The notes: generated by a model not told the origin, from the letters alone. A stretch of DNA of 15,849 nucleotides from an uncultured bacterium (GCA_903904545.1 CAIVDB010000102.1:1-15849); one strand, 5' to 3'; counted from the stretch's first letter, positions 1 to 8,738 are shown. Numbers and translations are program-made.

Positions 1-515
1 CAAAGTGCTATTTGTGAGCCGGTGAAATCGATGGAGAGTTCTTTATTTTCTAGTTTTGTTACTCATAGGGTTATATGGGGATGATACTTATCTCGACTTG
101 ATGTCTCTTTGTAGGTAGTTACCCAGTAGAGTGTTTTCTCTACTACTGTAGGGGGAGAGTAAAACATGGTTGTATCTGCATCATAAGAAAGATATGCCGC
201 AAAATTCTCCATTATCTTTTCATGGAGTCTTTGGAGCTGTTCGTTATGTTTTATATAGAAAGAACTATATTGCTTATTGATATTTTCTATAGTAAGTGAG
301 AGTGGTGAAAATTCTCTTATTGTCTCATTAATTATCTCTTCAATCTTTGCTAAATCCTCTTCTTGGGCCACGCCCATACATAAAGAGATATGAGGTAGAC
401 AATCTGTTTTATTCAACTGTATGGGATCATTAGGAAATTGTTTATTTATGGCAATAGCCTGATCCATAATATCACTTGGTGGAAGAAGAACGATATCGAT
501 TGCGAGTTGGGACAT
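1..515 (-). CDS. 2H phosphoesterase (LigT / 2'-5' RNA ligase-like), 3' end missing
   Basis: Members of the 2H superfamily cleave or form 2'-5' or cyclic phosphodiester bonds in RNA or nucleotides in the cytoplasm, using two H-x-T/S motifs. Both are visible: HIS in LPHISLCMG at about residues 42-50, and HIT in YHPHITLG near residue 150. The glycine closing the second motif is encoded by a UGA at 65-63. Under the standard code the gene would stop there. Under table 25 it continues as GVTKLENKELSIDF and leaves the window still open, so the C-terminus is not seen. The N-terminus MSQLAIDIVLLPP is the usual first beta-strand of the fold. The exact substrate cannot be told from sequence. The start is the ATG at 515; no clear Shine-Dalgarno precedes it. 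Confidence 0.85.
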
Positions 516-659
516 GGTTATTTGTTGAGTCTAATAAAGAAAAACTCATTCTCTTTCCAGTGGATTCAATTTTCTGATGTCTTGTTGTTTCTATTAAAAC
601 ATTAGTTTAGTGTGGCAAAATGTGCTAATATAAGTTGTAGTCTAAAGATGAACCCCTGA

Positions 660-839
660 CTAACAATTAACTGTAAAGCTAGTGCTATTGTTTTTCGTCA
701 AACTCCAAGAAGATCCATTTTCTTTAATTCCATTTCGGACTGTTCCATCTTTTGCTTCTTCTACCACTGAAGGATTTGGTACATTTTGAGCCCCTGAATT
801 AATCAATGCTTCAAGTGCTTTTTCTAAGTAAGAATTCAT
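660..839 (-). CDS. orphan small ORF, 59 aa, possibly a gene remnant
   Basis: This is an open frame of 59 codons from an ATG at 839 to a TAG at 660. It begins MNSYLEKALEALINSGA and ends STSFTVNC. I do not recognise the protein. An amphipathic helical start followed by a Gly/Asn/Ser-rich part with one Trp and a terminal Cys is loosely like the C-terminal half of a type IV pilin-like protein, but there is no pilin N-terminal segment. A TAG lies two codons before the ATG in the same frame and no SD is visible. It contains no UGA codon. It lies between the 2H gene and the duplicated pheT tail, in an otherwise degenerate stretch, so it may be a leftover 3' fragment of a lost gene. Confidence 0.35.
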   Translation of the reverse strand: MNSYLEKALEALINSGAQNVPNPSVVEEAKDGTVRNGIKENGSSWSLTKNNSTSFTVNC

Positions 840-961
840 TATCTATTTGATTAAGAATTAAATCCCTTGATACTGATTGTTTTTACACAATTTGTTGCTA
901 TCTGACATGTGGTAGATTATTTGCGAGTCCTGCTATGATTCCATAATTTCTGCTAATTCTA

Positions 962-1010
962 TTTTATCCTCTCAAAGTCCCTCCTGCCTTTTCTCCTGCT
1001 TTGATAGCCT
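962..1010. repeat. direct repeat, distal copy (att-like)
   Basis: A 49-bp stretch matches 2512-2560 in the same orientation with four mismatches (979, 988, 1006, 1009). Together the two copies bracket about 1.5 kb carrying the SLH gene. This resembles the paired attachment sites left by integration into the 3' end of a housekeeping gene, but no integrase lies between the repeats. Confidence 0.8.
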
Positions 1011-1011
1011 T
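964..1011 (-). pseudogene. duplicated 3' end of pheT (fragment)
   Basis: Read on the minus strand, this fragment encodes KAIKAGEKAGGTLRG and then TAA, the same 15 residues and stop codon that end the real pheT at 2514. The four nucleotide differences are all synonymous third-position changes. Upstream of the match the frame runs only a few codons (QTT) before a TAA, so no gene body is attached. A silent-only pattern suggests the fragment came from a functional, slightly diverged pheT rather than from a copy decaying after duplication. The rest of the 357-base stretch 840-1196 holds only the hairpin at 1103-1145; I see no other gene in it. Confidence 0.75.
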
Positions 1012-1102
1012 TGTGGTCTGTTATTATATGATTAACGTTCGTCTCTAGTTTAATGTCCTGACGTTCCGTTGAAAATTAATATTTCTCAGGATATTTAGGT
1101 AG

Positions 1103-1145
1103 AGGCCGTTATGAGATCCGATCCCGATGATTCGGGGGATGGCTT
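1103..1145. other. GC-rich hairpin downstream of the SLH gene
   Basis: An outer stem, AGGCC with GGCTT, encloses an inner stem, ATCCC-GA with TC-GGGAT, with a TGAT loop and two unpaired G residues. The GC content is well above the surroundings. On the minus strand it lies about 50 nt after the SLH stop codon, so it could end that transcript, but no U-run follows. It could instead be a REP-like or mobile-element-end palindrome. Confidence 0.4.
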
Positions 1146-1196
1146 CCGTACTGGGGGTTAACTTAAATTTTCATCTAACTCAAGAAGGAGGTGTAA

Positions 1197-2459
1197 TTAT
1201 CCTGCATTATTTAAATGTCGTCGATTAAGATCAATTTTTTGTAATTGACCTATAGAATCAAAACTAAATGTAGTTACGGTAGAATTATTACTTGGAAGAC
1301 CACTTCTGACACAATAAATATTGTTTTCATTTCGATTAGTATCTCATCAATCCGTAGTATAAATCGTTTCGTTATTGCAGAACTGATTGGTCCATGAAGT
1401 AAAATTACTTATATACTTTTTTGTTCAATTACTATCTACTGTCTGTAATTGTGGGCTAGATGATAATTGATAATATCTAACCTTTGTTGACGTGTTCTTC
1501 ATTCCATCCAACCGCGGAGCTCAATCGTAAGCTATCTTTGATACATCATCTTGATAACTGATAAAATCAATACCAATGGTAGTAATTCAATTTGCTGTTG
1601 TATATGACCTCATATATCATTGTTGTTTTTGTAATGCATCTATTAGTCTAGAATATCTACATCTATTGCTATTAGTTAATCAAGATTCATTTAATTTACT
1701 ATTTGCTTCACTTACATATGTGCTTACTAATTGCTGTCAATTATCTCGAACATCTTGTAATTTTGAATTAATGAATTTGGCGTCTGCACCTCGAGTTGAA
1801 TTGGGTAGTCATGAATCACTAGCATACCATTTACAAAGATTATTTATTTCATTATGTGTGTAAGTGCTAAATACTATTTTATTTACAGAAGTAGCATTAT
1901 TCTCAAAAGTAGGTAAATTTCTGCCATTATAGATGATAATTCCTACATTACCTCTTGTTGATACACTATCTTTTGTATTCATAGACACACTTTGTAATAG
2001 ACCAAGTTCATTCGCTTTTATATAGTAATTGTTCGCTCGATGACTTAGTCATACTTCGCTTTGGTTTCCTACAAGTAATCTTACTAAGACGGCAATTGCT
2101 TGAGAATTGGTAAGTTGATTTTTTGGAGTAAATTTCCCTTTGCTCCCTTGAAATAATCATAATCTGCAAGATTCTACTACGATATCTTTGAGATCTGACC
2201 AAGAATCATTGATGTCTGAAAATACACATTGACTAGCTGTTTTTACATAAGTAGTTTTATCTAATAATTTAGAAAAATTGACATAGAATTTAGCTGCTTC
2301 ATCTCTTCTGAGTCATCTATCAGCATTAAAATCTGTCTTGTTATCGTGGATTGTTAGACTATTGTCATACATCCAAGATATTGCATCATCTACTTTGTCT
2401 GCTGAGGTAAAAGCGAAAAGTCATAGAATTAATGTCGCAGCAATGAGGTGCTTTTTCAT
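1197..2459 (-). CDS. secreted protein with three S-layer-homology (SLH) motifs
   Basis: This is a 420-aa protein once UGA is read as Gly (13 UGA codons); with the standard code nothing of this size exists here. MKKHLIAATLILGLFAFTSA is a signal peptide, probably cleaved near residue 20. Three SLH-type units follow: about 22-70 (AISWMYDNSL, FNADRGLRRDEAAKF), about 78-135 (CVFSDINDSWSDLKDIV, FTPKNQLTNSQAIAVL) and about 138-185 (AAN-like YYIKANELGLL, STRGNVGIII). Known SLH triplets bind cell-wall polymers and anchor proteins at the surface. The C-terminal 230 residues are unfamiliar and contain paired cysteines (CKWYASD, NRCRYS, NQFCNNE, IYCVRS) that may form disulfides. The start is the ATG at 2459, 54 nt beyond the pheT stop. 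Its much higher UGA use than pheT and its position between two pheT tails suggest later arrival. Confidence 0.85.
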
Positions 2460-2511
2460 AGAAGATTCTTACTATATAAAATGATATGAAGACTAACTTT
2501 TTTTGGACTTC

Positions 2512-2560
2512 TTTTATCCTCTCAAAGTTCCTCCTGCTTTTTCTCCTGCTTTGATTGCTT
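2512..2560. repeat. direct repeat, proximal copy (3' end of pheT)
   Basis: This copy forms the real C-terminal codons of pheT and is paired with the copy at 962-1010 (45 of 49 bases identical). Similarity stops just after the pheT TAA on one side and at codon 16 from the end on the other. Confidence 0.8.
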
Positions 2561-5018
2561 TGTCCATAATAGCATTGATCTCTTCGGTGGTCATATTTCA
2601 TTCTCCTTTCATCTTTATCTTGAAAGAAAGTGATTTTTTTCCTTCGCCAAGATTTTTCCCTGCATAGACATCGAAAATTTCTACTGCTTCAATTTCAGGG
2701 ATTGCTTTGATGGCATGGAGAATTGGCTCAAATGTTTTGTGACTATCGACAACAAAACAGAGGTCTCTATAGATGATTTGGTCTTGTAATGTTTCATATA
2801 CGGGCATATTGCTTTTGTCTAAATTACTTGCTTCAAGTAGTGCCTCTAAGCGAAGCGTAAGGGCAACTACTGCTGCAGTTTCTGGTAATTTATTTTTCTT
2901 CATCACGAGTGGATGAAGGGTTCCTATCTTTCCCAAAAGAATTTTTCCACATCGAATTTCTGCCTGTTTCTTGGGATGGTAGGCGGCTCATTCAGTTGCT
3001 TTATACTCTATTGCATGGGTGATGTCTAATTGCTTTGCAATGGTTTGAACAATGTTCTTTGCTTCCAAAATAGGATCATTATCTCGTGAGGTAATGTCTT
3101 TTTGATACAGCATCACTCCCAATTCAAATGCTTCTTGGACAAACTCTGATGCATATTTTTTACTTGTATTATTTTTAGGCTCGTTTTTATTCCATACTTT
3201 TCCTAGATCGAAAATTTTGCACGTGTCGAAGAATTTATGATTTTTGATGATGTGATTGACAAGTCCATACGTCATACTGTCTCTGAGATACGGTGTCTCT
3301 GGGTTGACCGGATTTTGAAGTCCGTAACAGTTTTCTTTGGACGAACCAAAGAGTTCAAGAGTCTTTTCTCCTACCCGAGGATAGGTCTCTGTCTGATCTG
3401 CATGGAAATTTCTAATCAGGATATCTTCCAAAGTTCTCGTAAGTTGGATCATAGGCGTATACGGTGTTGGACTGACTTCGAAATTTAATGGAATCGCTGA
3501 GATATTGTCATATCCATAAATTCTTGCAACTTCTTCGGTGATATCTTGAGCGGTATTCATATCATCAGGAGATCTCCAAATAGGAGGAGTGATAATGGTT
3601 TTCTTATCTTCGTGAATAATGAATCCTAATTTCATAAGGATGTCTTTTGCAGTGCTAGTGTATTCTTGTGTTGCAGTTCCGAAAATTTCTTGTTCGATAC
3701 GATCAAAGTTGATTTCTATTTGCTTATTTTTGATCTCTTGGATACTTGGATCTATATAATATTTTGTTCCTCCGATTCCAAAATCTCCTAAATCTTTTTT
3801 GTAATATTGGAGTTCATCAAGGAACAAGATGAGACAATACATTGTCCATCGAGGATTGATATTTTTTTCATATCTGAGTTCTGCGTCAGTTCTAAGGCCT
3901 AGTCTTGTTCCTGTCTTTCTCACGGCAACAGGATCGAAATTAGCAATTTCTACAATGATATTTTTTGTTGATTCAGTGATTCCACTTTCTGCACCTCCAA
4001 TAACTCCTGCCAGGGCAAGTACTTTTTTCTCATCAGCGATGACAACATCTGTCGTAAGTAAGGTATGGGTCGCTCCGAAGAGATCTGTAAATTGCTCTTT
4101 ATCCGTAGCATTTCTTACGATAATATCTCCTTGGATTTTTGCTGCATCGAAAAAGTGGACAGGTTGTCCTGAGAGCAACATAAAGAGATTGGAGAAGTCT
4201 ACTCGGTTGGTTCTTGGTGTGGATCCCATATCCAGCATCTGCAATCTTGCAAAAAATGATGATGTTTGAACTGTTACATTATTGATCTCTAAGAGGGTAT
4301 AGGTCCTGACTCCTGCTGTGGAACATTGAAGCCCTTGTTTTGCTTGAGTCCCATTATCCAGTACTTCTTGAATATGAGTAGTACGGAATTGTTCGATATA
4401 TTGTTGGGCTTTATTGAAAGTAATGGAGGTATTTGGATACATGGTTTGCAATTCTACTGCAGCAGCGAAATGTCCTGTCAGATCTGGTCTATTGGTCAGT
4501 GACTTATTGTCTACTTCCAAGACATATCCTTCCAATCGTGGAAACTTTTGTGCTAAAGGAGTTCCGAGATCTTTTTCAGAGATATCTTCTAGATCTTCTG
4601 TAAGTGATCGGATCCAATGTTTGTCTGTATCTTCATTGATTTCTAATTCTTCTTTAGAACAAATCATCCCATTTGAATCGAGTCCTCTCATTTTCCTGAG
4701 TTGGATAGTCATATCTGCTTTGGCAAAGTAGGTCCCGGGTAGTGCTACGGGCACGAAAAGTCCTTGAGCTACGTTTTCTCCTCCACAAAGGATTTGAAAC
4801 TGACCTTTGTCTCCGCAGTTGACCTGGCAGACAGAGAGTTTATCAGCTTCTGGGTGTTTGCTGCATTCCTCGATACGTCCAATGACGATGCTCGGAGCAA
4901 TGCTTCTTACCGTCACTTCTTCTATCTCTGCAGTCTTGAGAATAAAATTCTTAGCGATATTTTCTGGGGTATCTGTTACTGAGATGTACTTTTTGAGAAG
5001 TGAAGAACTATATTTCAT
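2514..5018 (-). CDS. pheT: phenylalanine-tRNA ligase beta subunit
   Basis: This is the beta subunit of the alpha2-beta2 enzyme that charges tRNA-Phe in the cytoplasm; it provides tRNA recognition and editing. At 834 aa it has the usual length and full domain order: an N-terminal EMAPII-like tRNA-binding fold at about 40-150 (VIGRIEECSKHPEADKLSV), the B3/B4 editing region at about 215-400 (DFSNLFMLLSGQPVHFFDA, LALAGVIGGAESGI), a B5 domain, the catalytic-like core (REEs replaced by DAELRYEKNINP), and a C-terminal FDX-ACB domain ending in KAIKAGEKAGGTLRG. UGA occurs only twice (2990 and 2600), both near the C-terminus and both read as Gly; otherwise glycine is GGN. The start is the ATG at 5018. 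pheS is not adjacent, unlike the common pheST operon. A promoter and a strong terminator lie upstream. Confidence 0.97.
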
Positions 5019-5061
5019 TATTCAATAAAAAAAGAGTAAAATGCTTCGGTTTTCAAGCTAA

Positions 5062-5089
5062 AAGATAGCAAAATAGTGGGCAAAAGCAA
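5062..5089 (-). promoter_or_regulatory. candidate pheT promoter
   Basis: On the minus strand TTGCTT (5089-5084) and TATCTT (5067-5062) are separated by 16 nt, about 43 nt before the pheT ATG. The -10 is imperfect. It lies downstream of the terminator at 5106-5147, so it would let pheT be expressed independently of any upstream transcript. Confidence 0.4.
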
Positions 5090-5098
5090 TCCCAAAAA

Positions 5099-5147
5099 GA
5101 AAAAAAGCATTCCTAGCTAAGAGAGATTCTCTCTGTATAGAAATGCT
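5099..5147 (-). terminator. strong intrinsic terminator or attenuator before pheT
   Basis: On the minus strand a 10-bp outer stem (AGCATTTCTA with TAGGAATGCT, one G-U pair) encloses an inner AGAGAGA/TCTCTCT stem and is followed by a run of seven T. It sits about 80 nt upstream of the pheT start and downstream of a short reading frame. It either ends an upstream small transcript or attenuates pheT. Confidence 0.75.
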
Positions 5148-5171
5148 AAATACATTAATTAAGTTACACCG

Positions 5172-5306
5172 CTAACGGTGCTTAGGTGTTTGTGTTTTTT
5201 CTGGTGGAGGTACTTTTGCTTGAGGCAAACCTGTAGTTTCTCCGTTTAAAAAATAAATCCATCCAAAAAATTTTTTCCAAAGTGATTTGTTTATTTTTAA
5301 TTTTAT
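5172..5306 (-). CDS. possible short reading frame upstream of pheT (start unclear)
   Basis: A minus-strand frame ending at the TAG at 5172 reads NKSLWKKFFGWIYFLNGE, continues TTGLPQAKVPPPEKTQ and ends TPKHR. The composition is protein-like: a basic/aromatic start and a Pro-rich tail. There is no ATG, GTG or TTG start in frame; an ATA at 5306 marks the first plausible residue, and the frame stays open farther upstream. Its Phe-Phe-Gly-Trp-Ile-Tyr-Phe core and the terminator 25 nt after its stop would fit a Phe-sensing leader peptide, or it may be the tail of a small decayed gene. An overlapping ATG-started frame of 48 aa (5182-5328) competes with it and looks less protein-like. The stop codon is embedded in a CACCG/CGGTG hairpin (5167-5180). 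Nothing else is seen in the intergenic stretch except the signals listed. Confidence 0.3.
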   Translation of the reverse strand: MKLKINKSLWKKFFGWIYFLNGETTGLPQAKVPPPEKTQTPKHR

Positions 5307-5318
5307 AGCTGTAATTAT

Positions 5319-5347
5319 TTGTATACATTTTCTTTTATACGTATATT
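5319..5347 (+). promoter_or_regulatory. candidate promoter of the HEGTH/GH3 genes
   Basis: TTGTAT at 5319-5324 and TATATT at 5342-5347 are separated by 17 nt. Transcription would start near 5354, leaving a leader of about 70 nt before the ATG at 5424. Spacing and position both fit, and it is the best promoter match on the plus strand. Confidence 0.45.
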
Positions 5348-5423
5348 GTAAATTAAGTCAATGAAATGTTTGTAAATAGAGATTAAAAATGTATATTTGC
5401 TGTGTTTTATTCCATTTGCTCTT

Positions 5424-6725
5424 ATGTCTACTTCTTTCCAGAAGGGGTTCTTTAATTCTAATGAAAATTCTTTCTCTCATGATAAGAATCTCTTTTTGGA
5501 ATATGATGAGCATCTTGCTCTTTTGAAGGAAGATCTTTTTGTGGAACTTCATGGGTATGGGAAAGTATATCCCAATGATGAACAATGACTCAAAAAATAT
5601 ATTCAATCCCATGGGATAAGGATTACTAATTTATCTTTTCTTAGGTGGATATGGGGTAAAATTATCGGAACTCATTTTATTGGATTGAGTATTGGATCGG
5701 TGATTGATTTGGGTAATGGGTCTGATAAAGAGGTTTTTGGTGGACATGAGGGGACTCATAAGTTACAATATGATGAAAATGCCAGGATAGACTGGCTACC
5801 CAATGACATCAAGTCCTTCCTTTGATTTATTGTTCTTTCATTCGAAATACTTCAGGAAATTCATTCCCTAAAAAAAAGAAGATTATGATGTTGAATGACT
5901 GAGGCAGCTAAATATGCAGTGAAAAATAATTCTATTGAACTCGAGGCTTTCTTCGGAGAGGGTGATATCAATCATCTTTTGGATAGAGATCCTTTTTCAT
6001 ATAAACAGTATAAAACTCAGGAAGGAAAACATAAGGCTATGTTGGCATTATTAGATGCTGATATCCAAAAAATAGTGTCGATTAAGAAAAAAGTTTTAGA
6101 TATAATAGCCTTAGATCATCTCACATCGCAAGATCTTCATGCTCTTCAGAAAATTTTATTGTACTTGGAAGAAGAGAAAGAAACCAATCAATGGATTAGA
6201 GATGAATATGGGCATGAAGAGCGAGATCTTTTCGCAGATGTCAATCATCCTAGATATGGTCGATCCCTTCGATTGGAGTCTCAAAGAAATAGAGAAAAAA
6301 GGCTTCCTCTTTTGATGCAATGTTTAGAAAAAGAATCAAATCTTCTTCGAATTCTCCAAAGACACAAGGAGGTAAAAATTATCTCCTCGCAACATGATAT
6401 GGAATGGACATGAGTGATGAAAATTCAAGTAAACCCACTTTATCGTAAAGATTTGTACGGTCAAGGGATACCCTCAAATGATCAGTTCTACTGGACAAAA
6501 ATTGCACCTTATTTTCAAAAAATGACTGCAACAGACGTGCAGAAAATTCAGACAGAATATAGTACTAATAGACATTTGTTAGATCAACTGCTTGCTGATG
6601 ATTGGATCCAAGAATTGGCTCCTCAAATGTTTATCGATTGGGTTGCATGTGATGACACATGACTCCCTATTGTGACTCAATGAACTTGTATCAAGGTCTC
6701 TTTGCCCGACAGGAGAAATGATTAA
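5424..6725 (+). CDS. unrecognised protein with HEGTH (HExxH-type) motif
   Basis: This is a 433-aa reading frame under table 25, with seven UGA glycines. I do not recognise the family. Residues 108-112 read HEGTH within EVFGGHEGTHKLQYDENAR, which fits the HExxH zinc site of metallopeptidases. About 60 residues later ELEAFFGEGD (172-181) offers Glu172 or Glu174 as a third ligand, as in gluzincins. Before the motif lies a hydrophobic/aromatic stretch (FLRWIWGKIIGTHFIGLSIG) and after it another (IKSFLGFIVLSFEIL), so membrane association is possible. The middle (about 185-300) is charged and probably coiled-coil. The start is the ATG at 5424; a TTG at 5397 is an alternative, and neither has an SD. 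The frame stops at a TAA (6723) but stays open after it up to 6836, just before the GH3 gene, so the real gene may be longer or broken here. Peptidase function is inference. Confidence 0.6.
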
Positions 6726-6836
6726 TCTTTTCCCGATATCCTTCTTGATACCTTTGTTTTCTGAGAAACATTTCCTTCCTGTTGTAATTACGGACGATTT
6801 TTTTATACTCTAGAGGACTATCAATTTATTCTTTAG
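6726..6836 (+). other. open continuation of the HEGTH gene after an in-frame TAA
   Basis: Directly after the TAA at 6723-6725 the same frame continues for 36 codons (SFPDILLDTFVFGETF, then PSCCNYGRFFYTLEDYQFIL), including one UGA-Gly, to a TAG at 6834. That stop is 8 nt from the GH3 start, the tight spacing expected of operon neighbours. This suggests the TAA is a recent nonsense change or a sequence error. A second frame from an ATG at 6679 is also open until a TAA at 6785, so a frameshift is possible too. Confidence 0.4.
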
Positions 6837-6844
6837 ACACACTG

Positions 6845-8362
6845 ATGCCTAACCGTCTGGTCAATAAAATCATCAAAACATATCTCGTCGTTCATTCTCA
6901 TATCCACCAGCCTTCTTTTATTCAACAAGAAAAAATTATTTTTTCCTTATTGGAAAAATGCAAAGATACGGTTCGAGGGAGAAAGCATGGATTCGGGTAT
7001 ATCAAAACGATCAAAGATTTTCAAAATCAAGTGCCGATCTCTCATTACAAAGATATGGAACCTTGGATTCTCTATATGATGAAGTGAGAGAAAGATATTA
7101 TGTATCCTGGAAAGATAGACTGGTTTGCTACTTCTTCCGGAACGACCTGAGGAACTGCAAAATATATCCCTATCACGAAGGCAAATCTGAAAGAATCTCA
7201 TTTCAAATGAGGTATGGAGTCCTTGAGCTTATTTGTCAAAAACAACCCAAGAAGTCAGTTTTTTAAGGGTAAGTGATTGGTGATTTGAGGATGATTTATC
7301 AAAAATCCCTATACGGGAGAAGATAATGTGGGATTTATTTCTGCGATTTTACAGAAAACAGTCCCTTGGATAGGACAATACTTTAGAGAACCTAATTCTG
7401 AAATTTCTTTCATGGAAAATCGAGAAGAAAAAGTTCAAAAAATATTGGAAACTACCGTAGACAAAAATATTACTTTCCTCAATGGTCAGCCCTCTTGGTG
7501 ATCAAATTTCCTTTACAAGGTCTTGGAATATACCGGGAAGAAAAATATTCTGGAGGTGTGGCCAAATTTTGAATTGTTCTTTTGGTGAGGAATGGCAATA
7601 GATCTGTATCGTGCTCAATTTGCAAAGTTATTTCCTTCCTCTGCAGTCAAATATTACCAAGTATATAACGCATCCGAAGGTTTTTTTGCTGTCCAAGATA
7701 GTAATGATGTCGATGATATGCGTCTTTTGACCAATCATGGAGTATTCTATGAATTTATTCCTTTCGAAGAATATGGAAAAGCTAACCCTACTACATTGAC
7801 ACTCAATGAAGTAGAAATTGATCAAAATTATGTAATCGTGATTACTAATAATTCAGGACTTCGAAGATATGTCTTGGGAGATACGGTAAAATTTACCTGT
7901 CTAGAACCTCGAAGGATCAAAATTTCAGGAAGAACTAAATATTATATCGATGTGGTAGGTGAGTGTGTTACTGCTGATTATACCGATAAAGCAATTTTGG
8001 CTGCTTGTAATAAAACAGATACCATTGCTAGTGATTATACTGTAGCTCCCATTACGTTCACAGGAGGACAGATTAGATGATCCTATCAATGGATTATAGA
8101 ATTTATCAAACCACCCAAAGATATTCATGCTTTTGCAAAAGTTTTAGATCATGAATTGGGTCAGGTGAATTCATATTATTTTGACGAAAGACATGATACT
8201 AAAGTCCTTGGAGATACAATTGTTGTTCCTGTAGAGCAAGGTACTTTCTATGATTGGATGAAATCAAGAAACACCCTCTGAGGACAATTTAAAATTCCAA
8301 AACTGAATAATGATAGGACCTATGTAGATCAAATTCTGGACATGATAGCTCATCGTCAATAG
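6845..8362 (+). CDS. GH3 family adenylate-forming enzyme (acyl amido synthetase-like)
   Basis: GH3 proteins adenylate a carboxylic acid with ATP and, in the characterised plant members, transfer it to an amino acid. At 505 aa this is a typical bacterial family length. The three nucleotide-binding motifs are present: SSGTTGGTAKYIPIT at 97-111, YNASEG at 274-279 and YVLGD at 342-346, followed by KISGRTKYYIDVVGE where the C-terminal domain begins. About ten glycines are UGA, including the central Gly of motif I, so the standard code breaks the enzyme into fragments. The start is the ATG at 6845 (MPNRLVNKIIKTYLV). It lies directly downstream of the HEGTH gene and upstream of a small membrane protein. 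The acyl substrate and acceptor of bacterial GH3 proteins are mostly unknown, so only the chemistry can be proposed. Confidence 0.9.
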
Positions 8363-8402
8363 CACTCTCTCTCTATTAATTGTTTTATTTTTTTTTGTGC
8401 AT

Positions 8403-8738
8403 ATGAAAAACATAGCTAAGAAAAAATTTAAACAATATATTCATAAGCTCTTCAAAGCTATCAAGAAGCATAAAATCTATCTCAAAGTCAAAAAGATCCC
8501 ACTCTTCTTTAGAATTATTATATTTGTTTTCTGTATATTGTGGTTTATGATTTCTACATTACTCTTCCCTCCTTTGCCATTTGGGAATCTTTTTCTCATG
8601 ATTGGATTGATCATCGTTTTTCCTATTGATAAAGTAAAATCTGTACTGTATTATGTGGTCCACAAAACAAGAATTACTTGGCTGTATACGAAATGGCTGA
8701 AGTGAAAAAATGTAATCAAAAGAAAATTTAGAATTTAG
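8403..8738 (+). CDS. small two-helix membrane protein
   Basis: This is a 111-aa protein. A strongly basic N-terminus (MKNIAKKKFKQYIHKLFKA) is followed by two hydrophobic segments at about 40-62 (FFRIIIFVFCILWFMIS) and 65-85, joined by a short FPPLPFGN turn, then a basic cytoplasmic tail ending NVIKRKFRI. The turn followed by LFLMIGLIIVFP recalls the short PGPGW-type membrane proteins, but the match is weak and I make no functional call. The ORF passes through one UGA-Gly (8703) before its TAG. It starts at the ATG at 8403, 40 nt after GH3; a GTG two codons earlier is possible. A T-rich run at about 8384-8396 separates the two genes. Confidence 0.7.

Noticed and set aside
1183..1192. Perfect Shine-Dalgarno-like AAGGAGGTG on the plus strand (or 16S-tail-like CACCTCCTT on the minus strand)
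   Set aside because: No start codon or reading frame lies at a suitable distance on the plus strand, and there is no 16S sequence around it.
1576..1863. 95-aa plus-strand ORF beginning MVVIQFAVVYDLIYH
   Set aside because: It is antisense to the SLH gene, which has a signal peptide, SLH motifs and a full-length frame on the minus strand.
3829..4269. Long plus-strand reading frame inside pheT
   Set aside because: It is the antisense shadow of a clearly conserved gene, as are the other plus-strand frames within 3237-5028 and 11181-13642.
5161..5200. Possible T-box element upstream of pheT
   Set aside because: The CACCG/CGGTG hairpin does not contain the conserved T-box sequence, and no specifier stem could be identified.
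6414..7266. Series of short separate ORFs that look like a frameshifted pseudogene cluster
   Set aside because: They join in one frame when UGA is read as Gly; only the TAA at 6723 remains as a possible real defect.
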